Shown piece by piece: positions 15,154 through 22,841 of a DNA stretch of 64,000 nt. The position numbers and the translations under genes were made by a program. The DNA is from Macrococcoides epidermidis (GTDB taxonomy: Bacteria; Bacillota; Bacilli; Staphylococcales; Staphylococcaceae), in the NCBI RefSeq assembly GCF_042659445.1, contig NZ_JBHSSR010000004.1; one strand, written 5' to 3'. Numbering within the stretch: the stretch's first letter is position 1; every line of letters starts with the position of its first letter. The notes under the pieces were generated by a model. It saw only the letters and a program-made list of their open reading frames with translations, was not told the DNA's origin and made no database searches.

Positions 15154-15485
15154 TTAAGGTTGGGGATTACATTAAATTCAATAACAAAATTGACAGAGTG
15201 GAAGAAATTTTACCAACGTCTAACGATAAATATATGATTTATTTTGAAAATATAGACCACGGTGTTTTGTTTGATGGTTTATATGATAGTAGGGTTGTAG
15301 ACTACAAACAACTGTACGAACAACAAAAACAACGTGCTGATCGAGCTGAAAAAAGGTGGCGTGAGTTGAAGGAACGAATGGAACACGATGAAAAAGAAGC
15401 GTTTGGTGAAGGAGATGTTATTGCGCATACAGTACACAATTACGTGTTGGAACTGATGGAAGGCTTAGAGGAGGATGGCGAGTGA
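15150..15485 (+). CDS. hypothetical protein with coiled coil
   Basis: 111 residues. A small N-terminal beta domain (MIKVGDYIKFNNKIDRVEEIL) is followed by a charged helix (YKQLYEQQKQRADRAEKRWRELKERM) likely to form a coiled coil. It overlaps the methyltransferase start as GTGA. Function unknown. Confidence 0.65.
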   Translation: MIKVGDYIKFNNKIDRVEEILPTSNDKYMIYFENIDHGVLFDGLYDSRVVDYKQLYEQQKQRADRAEKRWRELKERMEHDEKEAFGEGDVIAHTVHNYVLELMEGLEEDGE

Positions 15486-15936
15486 AAAGAATCCTAGACG
15501 CATGTTGTGGAAGTAGAATGTTTTGGTTTGATAAAAAAATAATGACGTTGAATTTATGGATATTCGAGAATTAGAAACGACTTTATGTGATGGTCGTAAT
15601 TTAGTAATCAAACCTGACACGTTAGCTGACTTTAGAAATATGCCATATGATGATGAATCTTTTTACATGGTTGTTTTTGATCCGCCACATTTAATACGAG
15701 GTGGGGAAAATAGTTGGCTAGTTAAAAAGTATGGCCGACTTGATAAAGATAATTGGATGCAGGACTTAAAGCAAGGTTTTGATGAATGTATGCGAGTGTT
15801 AAAACCTAATGGAACTTTAATTTTCAAATGGAATGAAGAACAAGTGAAAATAAATGATGTTTTGGCCACAACGGAATACAAACCACTCTTTGGGAATAAG
15901 AGAGCGAAAACGCATTGGCTTGTATTTATGAAATAA
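15482..15936 (+). pseudogene. SAM-dependent DNA methyltransferase, single-base frameshift
   Basis: Translation from GTG at 15482 (GAGGAGG upstream) gives VKRILDACCGSRMFWFDKK, the SAM-binding start of a phage methyltransferase family, then leaves frame at the A7 run 15533-15539. Adding one A would restore DKKNNDVEFMDIRELE and join the downstream frame (15556-15936), which holds the DPPHL catalytic motif, MRVLKPNGTLIFKWNE and the conserved end PLFGNKRAKTHWLVFMK. As written, neither half has both motifs. Possible causes are an inactivating slip, phase variation at the A-run, or a sequencing error. Confidence 0.8.
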
Positions 15937-15960
15937 CGTCCGTTCATTCGGGCGATGTAA

Positions 15961-16092
15961 TAACCTAAACAATAACCTAGAGTAACCTAAACATTCGGCT
16001 AATCTGGAGTACAATTCCACATTAGCCGAAGTTACTAGAAACCTACTAGAAAGCGTACTAGAAATCGAACTATTAGGAAATTCCGAATAGTT
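15961..16092. promoter_or_regulatory. repeat-rich intergenic regulatory element
   Basis: Between the methyltransferase and the next gene: three TAACCTA repeats (15961, 15973, 15983); a 10-bp inverted repeat TTCGGCTAAT/ATTAGCCGAA (15994-16003 and 16021-16030); three TACTAGAAA repeats with 11-12-bp spacing (16033, 16044, 16056); and AACTATT/AATAGTT (16068-16074 and 16086-16092) around GGAAATTCC. The helical-turn spacing suggests cooperative protein binding; a structured leader or small RNA is the alternative. Confidence 0.5.
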
Positions 16093-16107
16093 GAGGAGGA
16101 AATGAGA

Positions 16108-16257
16108 ATGACACCAGAACAACATCTAGCAATGCACCAAATGTTGAATAATGTAAAAACTCAAAAATATGTTACACATAATGATTATATTGAGTTGGTT
16201 GTAGTAGATAAAGACGGAAATAAAATGGAAATTAAGTTTTATCCGAAAGAAAACTAA
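16108..16257 (+). CDS. 49-residue hypothetical protein
   Basis: Starts MTPEQHLAMHQMLNNVKTQK, then a beta-like IELVVVDKDGNKMEIKFYPK. A strong GAGGAGG site supports the start. It is the first gene after the repeat-rich element. Unknown function. Confidence 0.6.
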   Translation: MTPEQHLAMHQMLNNVKTQKYVTHNDYIELVVVDKDGNKMEIKFYPKEN

Positions 16258-16275
16258 TCGAAAGGAGCGAGGATT

Positions 16276-16533
16276 GTGGAAGTATATATTGTCCACTTTA
16301 TGAAATATGAAGATGGAAGTTTAGTTGATGCTTGGGTAACTGAAGATACATTCCCTACATACGACAGTGCGAAAGAATGGCTGATAGCACCTAGCGAATA
16401 TGTGAATTATAAAGAAGTAAGAGAATTTGGTTTTATAGCAGAGTATTTCTTGCATGAAGAAGATGATTTAAAAATCAAAGCATTTATTCATTGTATTTAC
16501 GTCAATGAACAACTCGAAAAGGAGAATGAATAA
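16276..16533 (+). CDS. hypothetical protein
   Basis: 85 residues, GTG start 8 nt after AAAGGAG. Mixed sequence (VYIVHFMKYEDGSLVDAWVTEDTFPTYDSAKEWL) with an acidic C-terminus. It overlaps the next ATG. Not recognised. Confidence 0.6.
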   Translation: MEVYIVHFMKYEDGSLVDAWVTEDTFPTYDSAKEWLIAPSEYVNYKEVREFGFIAEYFLHEEDDLKIKAFIHCIYVNEQLEKENE

Positions 16534-16760
16534 TGGCATATGAAAAAGTGAAATTAGTTGTGGCTTTTATGACAGGAGAAATTTATATGGCAAGAATATC
16601 AGATAAAGGAATTATGGATAATAAAAACAGAAGAATTGCTACTGATGATGTGTTGAATGCAACTGCTGAATGGTTTATAAAAAATAAGAAAAAATCATCA
16701 TCTTGGGAAGGTCATGGAAAATTAGTATGGATTCCAGAAGAAAAGGAGGATGACGAATGA
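16533..16760 (+). CDS. conserved small phage protein
   Basis: 75 residues starting MAYEKVKLVVAFMTGEIYMA. I have seen the like in staphylococcal phages without an assigned function. GGAG precedes the start and both ends overlap neighbours, as expected in this compact accessory operon. Confidence 0.65.
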   Translation: MAYEKVKLVVAFMTGEIYMARISDKGIMDNKNRRIATDDVLNATAEWFIKNKKKSSSWEGHGKLVWIPEEKEDDE

Positions 16761-17152
16761 TATTAAAGTTTAGAGCGTGGGATAAAAAGAAAAAAGAAAT
16801 GTTTAATGTTATTGCTATCAATATGAAACTAAAGCGTGTTTACGAAACATGGAACGAAGATGGTAAGAACCTTTTTGCACCGTTAGATGGCACAATTTTA
16901 ATGCAATCCACAGGACTTACTGACAAAAACGGTAAGGAGATTTTCGAGGGGGATATTGTAAAAGCGTGGAGTGAAGGCTATTGTGGCACATTCCAAGTTA
17001 AATGGAGAAACGAAGGAGCGCCAATGTATATATTATATCCAGCTTGGCAAAATGAACAATTTTGGAACTTACACGGCAATAGCATTAGAGTTGATGACGG
17101 GATTGAAATCATCGGCAACATACACGAAAGTCCAGATCTACTAAACACATAA
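16757..17152 (+). CDS. YopX-family protein
   Basis: 131 residues with the YopX signature: FRAWDKKKKEMFNV near the start, QSTGLTDKNGKEIFEGDIVK in the middle, and IGNIHESPDLL at the end. The family is widespread in Gram-positive phages and of unknown function. ATG overlaps the previous stop codon. Confidence 0.85.
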   Translation: MILKFRAWDKKKKEMFNVIAINMKLKRVYETWNEDGKNLFAPLDGTILMQSTGLTDKNGKEIFEGDIVKAWSEGYCGTFQVKWRNEGAPMYILYPAWQNEQFWNLHGNSIRVDDGIEIIGNIHESPDLLNT

Positions 17153-17199
17153 TCACAATTAGTCTAATTGAATAAAATCTTTATGTAGGTGAAGTGCAT

Positions 17200-17340
17200 A
17201 TGAAAAATATATGGGTTATTAATTTTAATGGTTATCCTTATGAAGCATACGAAAACACGATGAAGGCTCAGGACAGATATTTTGAATTATATGAAGAATA
17301 CGGATCAAGTGTAACAAGACATCAAATAGAGTTGAAATAA
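17200..17340 (+). CDS. 46-residue hypothetical protein
   Basis: Starts MKNIWVINFNGYPYEAYENT and ends RHQIEL K. AGGTGA 8 nt before the ATG supports translation. Similar short accessory proteins are common here. No function. Confidence 0.55.
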   Translation: MKNIWVINFNGYPYEAYENTMKAQDRYFELYEEYGSSVTRHQIELK

Positions 17341-17401
17341 CCGGGTTAATGAAACTTACAGCGAAATTTAATTAAAGAAAGTGGAAATAAGGAGATAACA
17401 C

Positions 17402-17584
17402 ATGAACAAAGGTAGATGGTCATACAGTAATTATCGACCGCTTCAACGATATTGCAAAAGATGCAAAAGCAATGAAGTAAGTGAAACGAAATATTTCATT
17501 GAGGGACAGTTAATTCAATTCATTGTTAGATGTAATAGTTGTGGATATGAAGAGGATGTTATGGAGGAAATTAAATGGAATTGA
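17402..17584 (+). CDS. zinc-ribbon protein
   Basis: 60 residues with a four-cysteine zinc ribbon: CKRCKSNEVSE then VRCNSCGYEE. AAGGAG precedes the ATG. It overlaps the next gene by 10 bp. Probably a nucleic-acid or protein interaction module; the partner is unknown. Confidence 0.65.
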   Translation: MNKGRWSYSNYRPLQRYCKRCKSNEVSETKYFIEGQLIQFIVRCNSCGYEEDVMEEIKWN

Positions 17585-17808
17585 AAACTTTCATTATAAT
17601 CATTTTGATATTTACTAATGTATTCTTTGTTGCATACGGTTATAGAACATATCGGATGTATTTTAAAGAAAAGATATACAGAATGACTTTAGAAAAATTA
17701 ATTGGACATTATAAATCAATTAATCCAACAAAAATAAACAGTGATCTAATAGATACTGCATTCATGAAAGCGTGGGAACAATTTGAAAACGAAAACCGTA
17801 AAAACTGA
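17575..17808 (+). CDS. small membrane protein
   Basis: 77 residues: an N-terminal transmembrane helix (FIIIILIFTNVFFVAYGY) followed by a soluble helical part (RMTLEKLIGHYKSINPTK...). GGAGG lies 7 nt before the ATG. Function unknown. Confidence 0.6.
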   Translation: MELKTFIIIILIFTNVFFVAYGYRTYRMYFKEKIYRMTLEKLIGHYKSINPTKINSDLIDTAFMKAWEQFENENRKN

Positions 17809-18046
17809 AAAAACTGTAGCTGATAATGCATTAGAAAGATTAAGAGTATCAGAGATTAAAACTTATTCACAACACATAGAAACAGTAATAGATGGTGCTG
17901 CAATAGAATATATAAATCCCATGCCTGGAAAAGTACTTGTAGATAAATTTGTATTACAAGATATAGAAAGCAATGATCAGTTTGAATTAAAGGTTAAGGA
18001 TGGATTACTAGTAATAGAAATAATAAAAAGAGGTAGATGCGAATGA
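17783..18046 (+). CDS. hypothetical protein
   Basis: 87 residues from a TTG start, with only a GGGA as ribosome site, so the start is uncertain. The body (AAIEYINPMPGKVLVDKFVLQDIESNDQFELKV) is beta-rich. It overlaps genes on both sides. Not recognised. Confidence 0.5.
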   Translation: MKTKTVKTEKTVADNALERLRVSEIKTYSQHIETVIDGAAIEYINPMPGKVLVDKFVLQDIESNDQFELKVKDGLLVIEIIKRGRCE

Positions 18047-18345
18047 CTAAACAAGAGTTTATCGTAGCAGTGGAAGATTGTACATCTAGTGGTAATTTAG
18101 ACAACCCGTTCGTTGTAGTTGAAGCGTTTGATAATCTCTATGTGCTGAACAAACATGAAGTGTCCAGGCTGAAACGGTACGATGAATTCAATAAAGCAGC
18201 ATATCTATATATCGACATGGAAAAAGAGTACAACCTGATTATTAATGAAAGATGCTATCTAATGTATAAGGTAGTGCGAACACCATTAATGGAAGCTGTA
18301 TTTGAATTTGCCACAACACCGATAGAAAAAAGATTTGTAAGCTAA
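18043..18345 (+). CDS. hypothetical protein
   Basis: 100 residues (MTKQEFIVAVEDCTSSGNLD..., ending TTPIEKRFVS). Of two in-frame ATGs, 18043 has better spacing (about 9 nt) from AAGAGGT than 18037. Unknown function. Confidence 0.6.
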   Translation: MTKQEFIVAVEDCTSSGNLDNPFVVVEAFDNLYVLNKHEVSRLKRYDEFNKAAYLYIDMEKEYNLIINERCYLMYKVVRTPLMEAVFEFATTPIEKRFVS

Positions 18346-18371
18346 ACGCATAATAATATGGAGGACAAAAA

Positions 18372-18575
18372 ATGACAAGGCTTAGAAGTATGTATCTATT
18401 AATCAAATCATTATTTAAATCTCTCGATAACTTATTGAGTGGTGTCGGGAATATGATTGAGTCTTATAAAATAGCAAAGTATATCGAAAGCATCAAGACT
18501 GGTAATAAGCCTGAAATTAATATGAATACAATTTTAATTGATGCAATGTTTTATAAAAAGGAGCGAACAAAATGA
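18372..18575 (+). CDS. hypothetical protein
   Basis: 67 residues, basic amphipathic start (MTRLRSMYLLIKSLFKSLDNLL). GGAGG precedes the ATG. It overlaps the dUTPase start by 4 bp. No function assigned. Confidence 0.6.
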   Translation: MTRLRSMYLLIKSLFKSLDNLLSGVGNMIESYKIAKYIESIKTGNKPEINMNTILIDAMFYKKERTK

Positions 18576-19144
18576 TACAGATAACATTAAAGTTATTCGA
18601 AAAATTAGCAAAGAAACAAGAAGAGTTAGACAGTAACATTAGAAAACAGCATAACATAAGTGCAGATGAATGGTTAGAAGATTTACAACAAAACCATGTA
18701 CTAGCATTAAAAAATGAAATTGCTGAATTTCAGAATGAATGTTTTGATCAGTGGAAGTACTGGAAAACAAAGAGCGTTGAACCACGAAAGATTATTGCTG
18801 AAGGTGTAGATATTATCCACTTCCTACATTTAATTATCAACAAACATTCAGCTGGTAAAGAGACGTTAGTAACATACATCAATAAGAGAATAGAAACAAA
18901 TATGCCTTTAGTCAGAACAAAAGAAGAGTACTGGGATAAGGATAAAAAGAAATCAGTAAAGATTAAGGATTTAAGATACATTATGAATAAAATGTATCAG
19001 CTTAAAACATTAGAAGATTACCTAGAGTGTTATGCAATATTATTGATCATATTAGATTACTACGCTTTCAGTTTAGAAGAAATTGAAGCGGCATATGATA
19101 TTAAGAATAAAGAAAATCATGATAGGCAACAACAGGGATATTAA
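18572..19144 (+). CDS. dut: dimeric dUTPase (all-alpha NTP pyrophosphohydrolase)
   Basis: 190 residues. The metal-binding pattern ExxE then ExxD is visible as NEIAEFQNE and AEGVDIIHFL, with the conserved aromatic QWKYWK between. It hydrolyses dUTP to dUMP, keeping uracil out of phage DNA. Dimeric phage dUTPases of staphylococci are also known to derepress certain pathogenicity islands by binding their Stl repressors; whether this one does is unknown. AAAAGGAG precedes ATG at 18572, which overlaps the previous stop. Confidence 0.88.
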   Translation: MIQITLKLFEKLAKKQEELDSNIRKQHNISADEWLEDLQQNHVLALKNEIAEFQNECFDQWKYWKTKSVEPRKIIAEGVDIIHFLHLIINKHSAGKETLVTYINKRIETNMPLVRTKEEYWDKDKKKSVKIKDLRYIMNKMYQLKTLEDYLECYAILLIILDYYAFSLEEIEAAYDIKNKENHDRQQQGY

Positions 19145-19159
19145 AAGGAGAGATTAATA

Positions 19160-19387
19160 TTGAAATTATACTTTGCAACGATTAACGGATACTTAAATGA
19201 CAAAGGTTTTCATCAGTTGTATTGGACAAGAGCATTCAATAGGTATTCAGCAAATAGAAAATTGCGAAAAATATTACGAAAAGAATTAAGACCAAACGGG
19301 TATGAACCACCTTATAGATATGACGTAATAAAATATAAAAATAAAGATGTTATAAACGTAGTAATAAAAAATATACGATTATGGTAG
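19160..19387 (+). CDS. hypothetical protein
   Basis: 75 residues, very basic in the middle (ANRKLRKILRKELRPNGYEPPYRYDVIKYKNK). The start is TTG at 19160, 9 nt after AAAGGAG. Not recognised. Confidence 0.55.
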   Translation: MKLYFATINGYLNDKGFHQLYWTRAFNRYSANRKLRKILRKELRPNGYEPPYRYDVIKYKNKDVINVVIKNIRLW

Positions 19388-19399
19388 GGGGATTGAGTA

Positions 19400-19795
19400 A
19401 TGAAGAACATATTAGGAACGACATTATTAGCTATAACCTTATTCCTAACAGCTTGTGGCACAGAAGCGGACAGGGTAACAGAGAACTTATCACAGGAGTC
19501 TGATAATTTTAATACAGTAAGAAAAGTAACTGTGATCAATGCAATCAAGAATGACATCATCTTTCAGATGTCAGGTCGGATGTCGATTAAAGCAGATAGA
19601 AAAGATAAGCAATTAGAAGTGGTTGTTGAAAATGATAAAGGACAATATCAAAAACATATTATCGGTTTATCTGATAATGTTTCATATGTTGTCGAAGATA
19701 TGAATGTAAAAAACGTTAGTAAATATAGATATGAAATTAACTACAATCCACATATGTGGATTCCTGCAATACCTAAACCAAAATATGTCGACTAG
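19400..19795 (+). CDS. phage beta-sandwich-type lipoprotein
   Basis: 131 residues with a classical lipoprotein signal: MKNILGTTLLAITLFLTAC, with the lipobox LTAC ending at Cys19. The mature part is beta-rich (VTVINAIKNDIIFQMSGRMSI... NVSYVVEDM...). Staphylococcal phages carry a lipoprotein of this type at the same place. It would be anchored outside the cytoplasmic membrane; its role is unknown and exclusion is possible. Confidence 0.8.
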   Translation: MKNILGTTLLAITLFLTACGTEADRVTENLSQESDNFNTVRKVTVINAIKNDIIFQMSGRMSIKADRKDKQLEVVVENDKGQYQKHIIGLSDNVSYVVEDMNVKNVSKYRYEINYNPHMWIPAIPKPKYVD

Positions 19796-19806
19796 GGAGT
19801 GTCATA

Positions 19807-20091
19807 ATGTCTGAGGGGATAATCTTATTAGATGGATTAGATATAAGAAGTATAGATGATTTGATTACAGTGCTACACGCTTATAAGGATAAAGATATTA
19901 ACAGAGATGAAATAATGATACTAATGGACCATTTGAAACAAGGAATGATGTTCTGGGGCATAGACTTCCCTCATATCGTAATATCACCTAGTTGTTTTGG
20001 TATGACTTTAGAAGAAACACGTCAAGCAACATTAATCGCTACAACAAAAATAAAAGAATTAAAAGGAGAGAATAAAAATGAACACAATTAA
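19807..20091 (+). CDS. hypothetical protein
   Basis: 94 residues (LLDGLDIRSIDDLITVLHAYKDKDINRDEIMILMDHLKQ...), helical. AGGGAG precedes the ATG. It overlaps the next gene by 14 bp. No function. Confidence 0.6.
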   Translation: MSEGIILLDGLDIRSIDDLITVLHAYKDKDINRDEIMILMDHLKQGMMFWGIDFPHIVISPSCFGMTLEETRQATLIATTKIKELKGENKNEHN

Positions 20092-20521
20092 TTTAGGTGG
20101 AAAAGTATTTGATTTAGTGCCACGTCAAACGATTATAGCAGAAGAGATAAAAAAAGAATTCACAATGCCACATGATATTAATTCTGAGATTAAACCAGTA
20201 GTTGATGAAGTTAATGATCCAACACCACAAGCTCAACCAGCAGTTAAAGATGTTAATGGTATTCATGATGAAATTATTGATACATTGAATCAACGAGATA
20301 TGAAAGGTATTAATAAATATGGTCAACCATTTATAGAGTCTAACTTATCGGTAGAAGAGTTACTTGATTATGGATTTGAAAAATCTTTAGACGATTTGCA
20401 ATGCAACAGGATCACTAAGAAGAGAATCGATGAAGTAATAAACTTATTAGCACCACACGAAGAGATACCTTTTATTGGGGAGTCATTAAAATTATTAAGA
20501 GGAACAGAGGAGGATATTTAA
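20078..20521 (+). CDS. hypothetical protein
   Basis: 147 residues. A Pro/Val-rich linker (EVNDPTPQAQPAVKDVNG) separates a short N-terminal part from a helical C-terminal domain (HDEIIDTLNQRDMKGINKYGQPF...). The YGxPF and SVEELLDYGFEKSLDDLQ segments resemble phage proteins of the dATP/dGTP-diphosphohydrolase-associated type, but I cannot assign a function. Confidence 0.55.
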   Translation: MNTINLGGKVFDLVPRQTIIAEEIKKEFTMPHDINSEIKPVVDEVNDPTPQAQPAVKDVNGIHDEIIDTLNQRDMKGINKYGQPFIESNLSVEELLDYGFEKSLDDLQCNRITKKRIDEVINLLAPHEEIPFIGESLKLLRGTEEDI

Positions 20522-20923
20522 ATGGCAGAGATAAATAATAATACAATCAATATAAAATTTGATGAAGTTGAAGTTAATAAGATTATTAAACCAATACAAA
20601 CAGAAGCGGATAGAGTAATTAATAAGCTGGATGAAGTATTAGCGATTCAAAGTGAAATATTATGCAACCAACCAATTAAATCAATTGCATTAGATAGCAT
20701 GAAGATAAGTAAAAGCATTGAAGATAAAATCATAAAACAGAATGTTAGATATGATAAAAAGAAAGATTCTATTAATGTCATTAATGAATTAAAAGAATTT
20801 CTGAAAGGTAGATATGAGGATTGTATGAATGATCAGCAACACTATAAAGATGAAATACATGCATATGAGGTAATCATATTAAAAATAAAAGAATTAGAAG
20901 CGTTACAAGCATCACAGAAATAA
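20522..20923 (+). CDS. hypothetical protein
   Basis: 133 residues, predicted almost wholly helical with coiled-coil potential (IQTEADRVINKLDEVLAIQSEIL and INELKEFLKGRYEDCMNDQQHYKDEIHAYEVIILKIKELEAL). GAGGAGG precedes the ATG, which abuts the previous stop. Last gene before the late-regulator promoter region. Confidence 0.55.
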   Translation: MAEINNNTINIKFDEVEVNKIIKPIQTEADRVINKLDEVLAIQSEILCNQPIKSIALDSMKISKSIEDKIIKQNVRYDKKKDSINVINELKEFLKGRYEDCMNDQQHYKDEIHAYEVIILKIKELEALQASQK

Positions 20924-20935
20924 GAAGCATAAATA

Positions 20936-20996
20936 AAAAAAGCACCGCTTCACGCGATGCATGTTTTATATATACGACATATATATTATAACATGA
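20936..20996. promoter_or_regulatory. hairpin and AT-rich promoter region before the late activator
   Basis: An imperfect 7-bp stem (GCACCGC/GCGATGC) with a T-run on the minus-strand side, then the AT-rich stretch TTTTATATATACGACATATATATTATAAC. TATTATAA-like -10 sequences are present but no clear -35. It probably ends the accessory operon and starts arpU transcription. Confidence 0.4.
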
Positions 20997-21012
20997 AATG
21001 TGGAGGGTGCTA

Positions 21013-21468
21013 ATGACATCATTATTAACTGAGATGAAAAACCTGGACTTTATTAAAACAAGAAGAAATGTTTACCGTATATTCAAACGCTATAACAAAC
21101 TATTAAACTTATTACCTTTAAGAAGTATGCCATCTGTAACGCAATCATTCAGTTTCATTCCACCTTCAACAGTATCAGGACTTAATAAGATTGAGGTTAG
21201 TGCAGATAAGAATATTAAACGTGAACAGATGTTAAAAGAAAGAGAAGTATTATTGAAAAGAGTGCATGAAGCGGTTGATAATTTAAAGCCCGATGAGAAG
21301 TATATTATCGTCAATAAATATCTTCAGGATGAAAGAGGTATAGACTTTGAAATCTATACAGATTTAGGTATCGGCAAAACAAAATACTATGAAGTAAAGA
21401 ATGATGCTATTATCCGTTTAGCTTTTTATCTTGGCATAGATGAATATATGGAGGATGATGCAGAATGA
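21013..21468 (+). CDS. ArpU/RinA-superfamily late transcription activator
   Basis: 151 residues. The C-terminal sigma-like helix-turn-helix region reads LKPDEKYIIVNKYLQDERGIDFEIYTDLGIGKTKYYEVKNDAIIRLAFYLGI, typical of ArpU-type regulators that switch on packaging, structural and lysis genes. ATG at 21013 follows GGAGGGTG. It lies just before the late operon and overlaps the recombinase gene by 4 bp. The dyads at 22099-22213 are candidate binding sites. Confidence 0.8.
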   Translation: MTSLLTEMKNLDFIKTRRNVYRIFKRYNKLLNLLPLRSMPSVTQSFSFIPPSTVSGLNKIEVSADKNIKREQMLKEREVLLKRVHEAVDNLKPDEKYIIVNKYLQDERGIDFEIYTDLGIGKTKYYEVKNDAIIRLAFYLGIDEYMEDDAE

Positions 21469-22013
21469 ACTTTGTAGAACCTATTCGTAACCCAGATATG
21501 ATCGTGGCAATCGAGAGACATCTTAAACAGAAGAGCGAACGCAACTATATATTATTCTTAATTGGGATATACTGTGGCCTGAGAATATCAGATATACTTC
21601 AATTAAGAGTATCTTCTGTGCAAGGTAACACAATAAGATTAAGGGAACAGAAGACAGGTAAGCAGCGTAAGATACAGATACATAAGAACCTTAAAGGACC
21701 GCTTCAAGAATATATAAAGGATAAACCTCCAGAAGAGTTCATCATCAAATCAAGACAGGGATTTAATAAACCAATATCACGCGATATGGCGTATAAGATA
21801 TTAAGAGAACTAACTGATTACTTTGACCTGGAATCAATCGGTACGCATTCAATGCGTAAGACATTCGGCTATCATTATTATAAAGGTACAAAAGATGTGG
21901 CGACACTACAGAAGATATTCAATCATAGTAGTGAAGCAATAACATTAAAGTACATAGGAATCACACAGGATAGCATAGATGAAGCAATGACTAACTTTAA
22001 ATTTGTATATTGA
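21465..22013 (+). CDS. second tyrosine recombinase (catalytic domain only)
   Basis: 182 residues with the catalytic domain: the Arg in GIYCGLRISDILQLR, TGKQRKIQI, THSMRKTFGYHYY, NHSSEAITLKYIG with the final Tyr. There is no N-terminal arm- or core-binding domain. Genes like this often follow ArpU-type regulators in Gram-positive phages. Roles in dimer resolution or late regulation have been guessed; none is shown here. Confidence 0.85.
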   Translation: MNFVEPIRNPDMIVAIERHLKQKSERNYILFLIGIYCGLRISDILQLRVSSVQGNTIRLREQKTGKQRKIQIHKNLKGPLQEYIKDKPPEEFIIKSRQGFNKPISRDMAYKILRELTDYFDLESIGTHSMRKTFGYHYYKGTKDVATLQKIFNHSSEAITLKYIGITQDSIDEAMTNFKFVY

Positions 22014-22018
22014 TAAAT

Positions 22019-22050
22019 GGATCTGAATCATATTCAGGTCCATTTTATTA
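22019..22050 (+). terminator. intrinsic terminator after the recombinase gene
   Basis: GGATCTGAAT and ATTCAGGTCC pair (one T-G wobble) around CAT, followed by ATTTTATT. Confidence 0.8.
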
Positions 22051-22098
22051 GACTTAAATTAAATAGATAATTGTTATAAGTACTTTATTAAGTTAAAG

Positions 22099-22213
22099 AG
22101 TTATTCATAAATAAGCAATGTATAACTTGTTTTCTGAAAACTTATAGAAACATTGATATGACTAGGGTTATAATGAATTCATGAGTTATACACAATATTA
22201 GATATGAATAACT
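22099..22213 (+). promoter_or_regulatory. candidate late promoter flanked by two dyads
   Basis: Two inverted repeats with the same half-site: AGTTAT-N17-ATAACT (22099-22127) and AGTTAT-N18-ATAACT (22184-22213). Between them is TATAAT (22169-22174) with no good -35 at the right distance, as expected for an activator-dependent promoter. The half-sites extend to AGTTATWCA in all four cases. It lies between a terminator and the first late gene, so the ArpU-like protein is the obvious candidate ligand. Confidence 0.6.
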
Positions 22214-22239
22214 CAAATACAATTAGGGAGGTGAAATAC

Positions 22240-22680
22240 ATGAATGTATTTAAAGACTTAAATAATATAGTTATGAAAGAACGACAGGATTATAGCAATC
22301 AAATCCAACGAAATATAAATGATGCTGAAGAATTATTTAATAGAGTGCATCCTATCTTTGAAGAAATGAAAGAAGCTTTATCAGTAAACAAAGAAATAGT
22401 AGATATAAAGGAAGAGAGACATGAAAACTATTTAATAAAGTTTTTAAACTCTAAAGTGCTTTCAATTGTACCTGGTGGAGTAGATGGAGAAGAAGTAATA
22501 GCGTTAAGAGTGAACATATCAGATAGATTAGTCGATATATATACTATCACACAATTAAATGGTAAAGATGATAGTTTGTTTAAACCTTTATCTCTGGATG
22601 CTATCAAAGTGATTAAAGATGAAGATTTGAAAGAACACTTTGAAGATGTATATTTAAATTTTGCACGCATGGTATTATAG
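22240..22680 (+). CDS. hypothetical protein at the start of the late operon
   Basis: 146 residues; a helical first half (NNIVMKERQDYSNQIQRNINDAEELFNRVHPIFEEM) and a beta-rich second half. ATG at 22240 follows GGGAGGTG; the in-frame ATG at 22204 lies inside the regulatory dyad and has no ribosome site. Not recognised. Confidence 0.6.
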   Translation: MNVFKDLNNIVMKERQDYSNQIQRNINDAEELFNRVHPIFEEMKEALSVNKEIVDIKEERHENYLIKFLNSKVLSIVPGGVDGEEVIALRVNISDRLVDIYTITQLNGKDDSLFKPLSLDAIKVIKDEDLKEHFEDVYLNFARMVL

Positions 22681-22693
22681 GAGTGTGATTTCG

Positions 22694-22731
22694 CGAACTT
22701 TTGGCGAACTTTTCACGAACTTTTGGCGAAC
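22694..22731. repeat. 11-bp phased repeats
   Basis: CGAAC recurs at 22694, 22705, 22716 and 22727, exactly 11 bp apart, in units CGAACTTTTGG, CGAACTTTTCA, CGAACTTTTGG and a partial CGAAC. One helical turn per unit suggests cooperative protein binding. It lies between the first late gene and the packaging HNH gene. Confidence 0.65.
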
Positions 22732-22791
22732 AAAAAACGGTCAAAATTTTGACTATAACGTGTTAATCTTTATATAAGGAATGATGTAACA

Positions 22792-22827
22792 AGAGGTCAT
22801 AGCTTAATTGCTGTGACCTCTTTTTTT
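22792..22827 (+). terminator. intrinsic terminator before the HNH gene
   Basis: A 12-bp stem AGAGGTCATAGC (one wobble) around TTAATT, followed by seven Ts. Confidence 0.85.
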
Positions 22828-22841
22828 GTGAGGTGATTTAT

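Noticed and set aside
15556..15936. Complete short methyltransferase starting at ATG 15556
   Set aside because: No ribosome site precedes it and the SAM-binding motif would be missing; the upstream half in another frame explains it better as one frameshifted gene.
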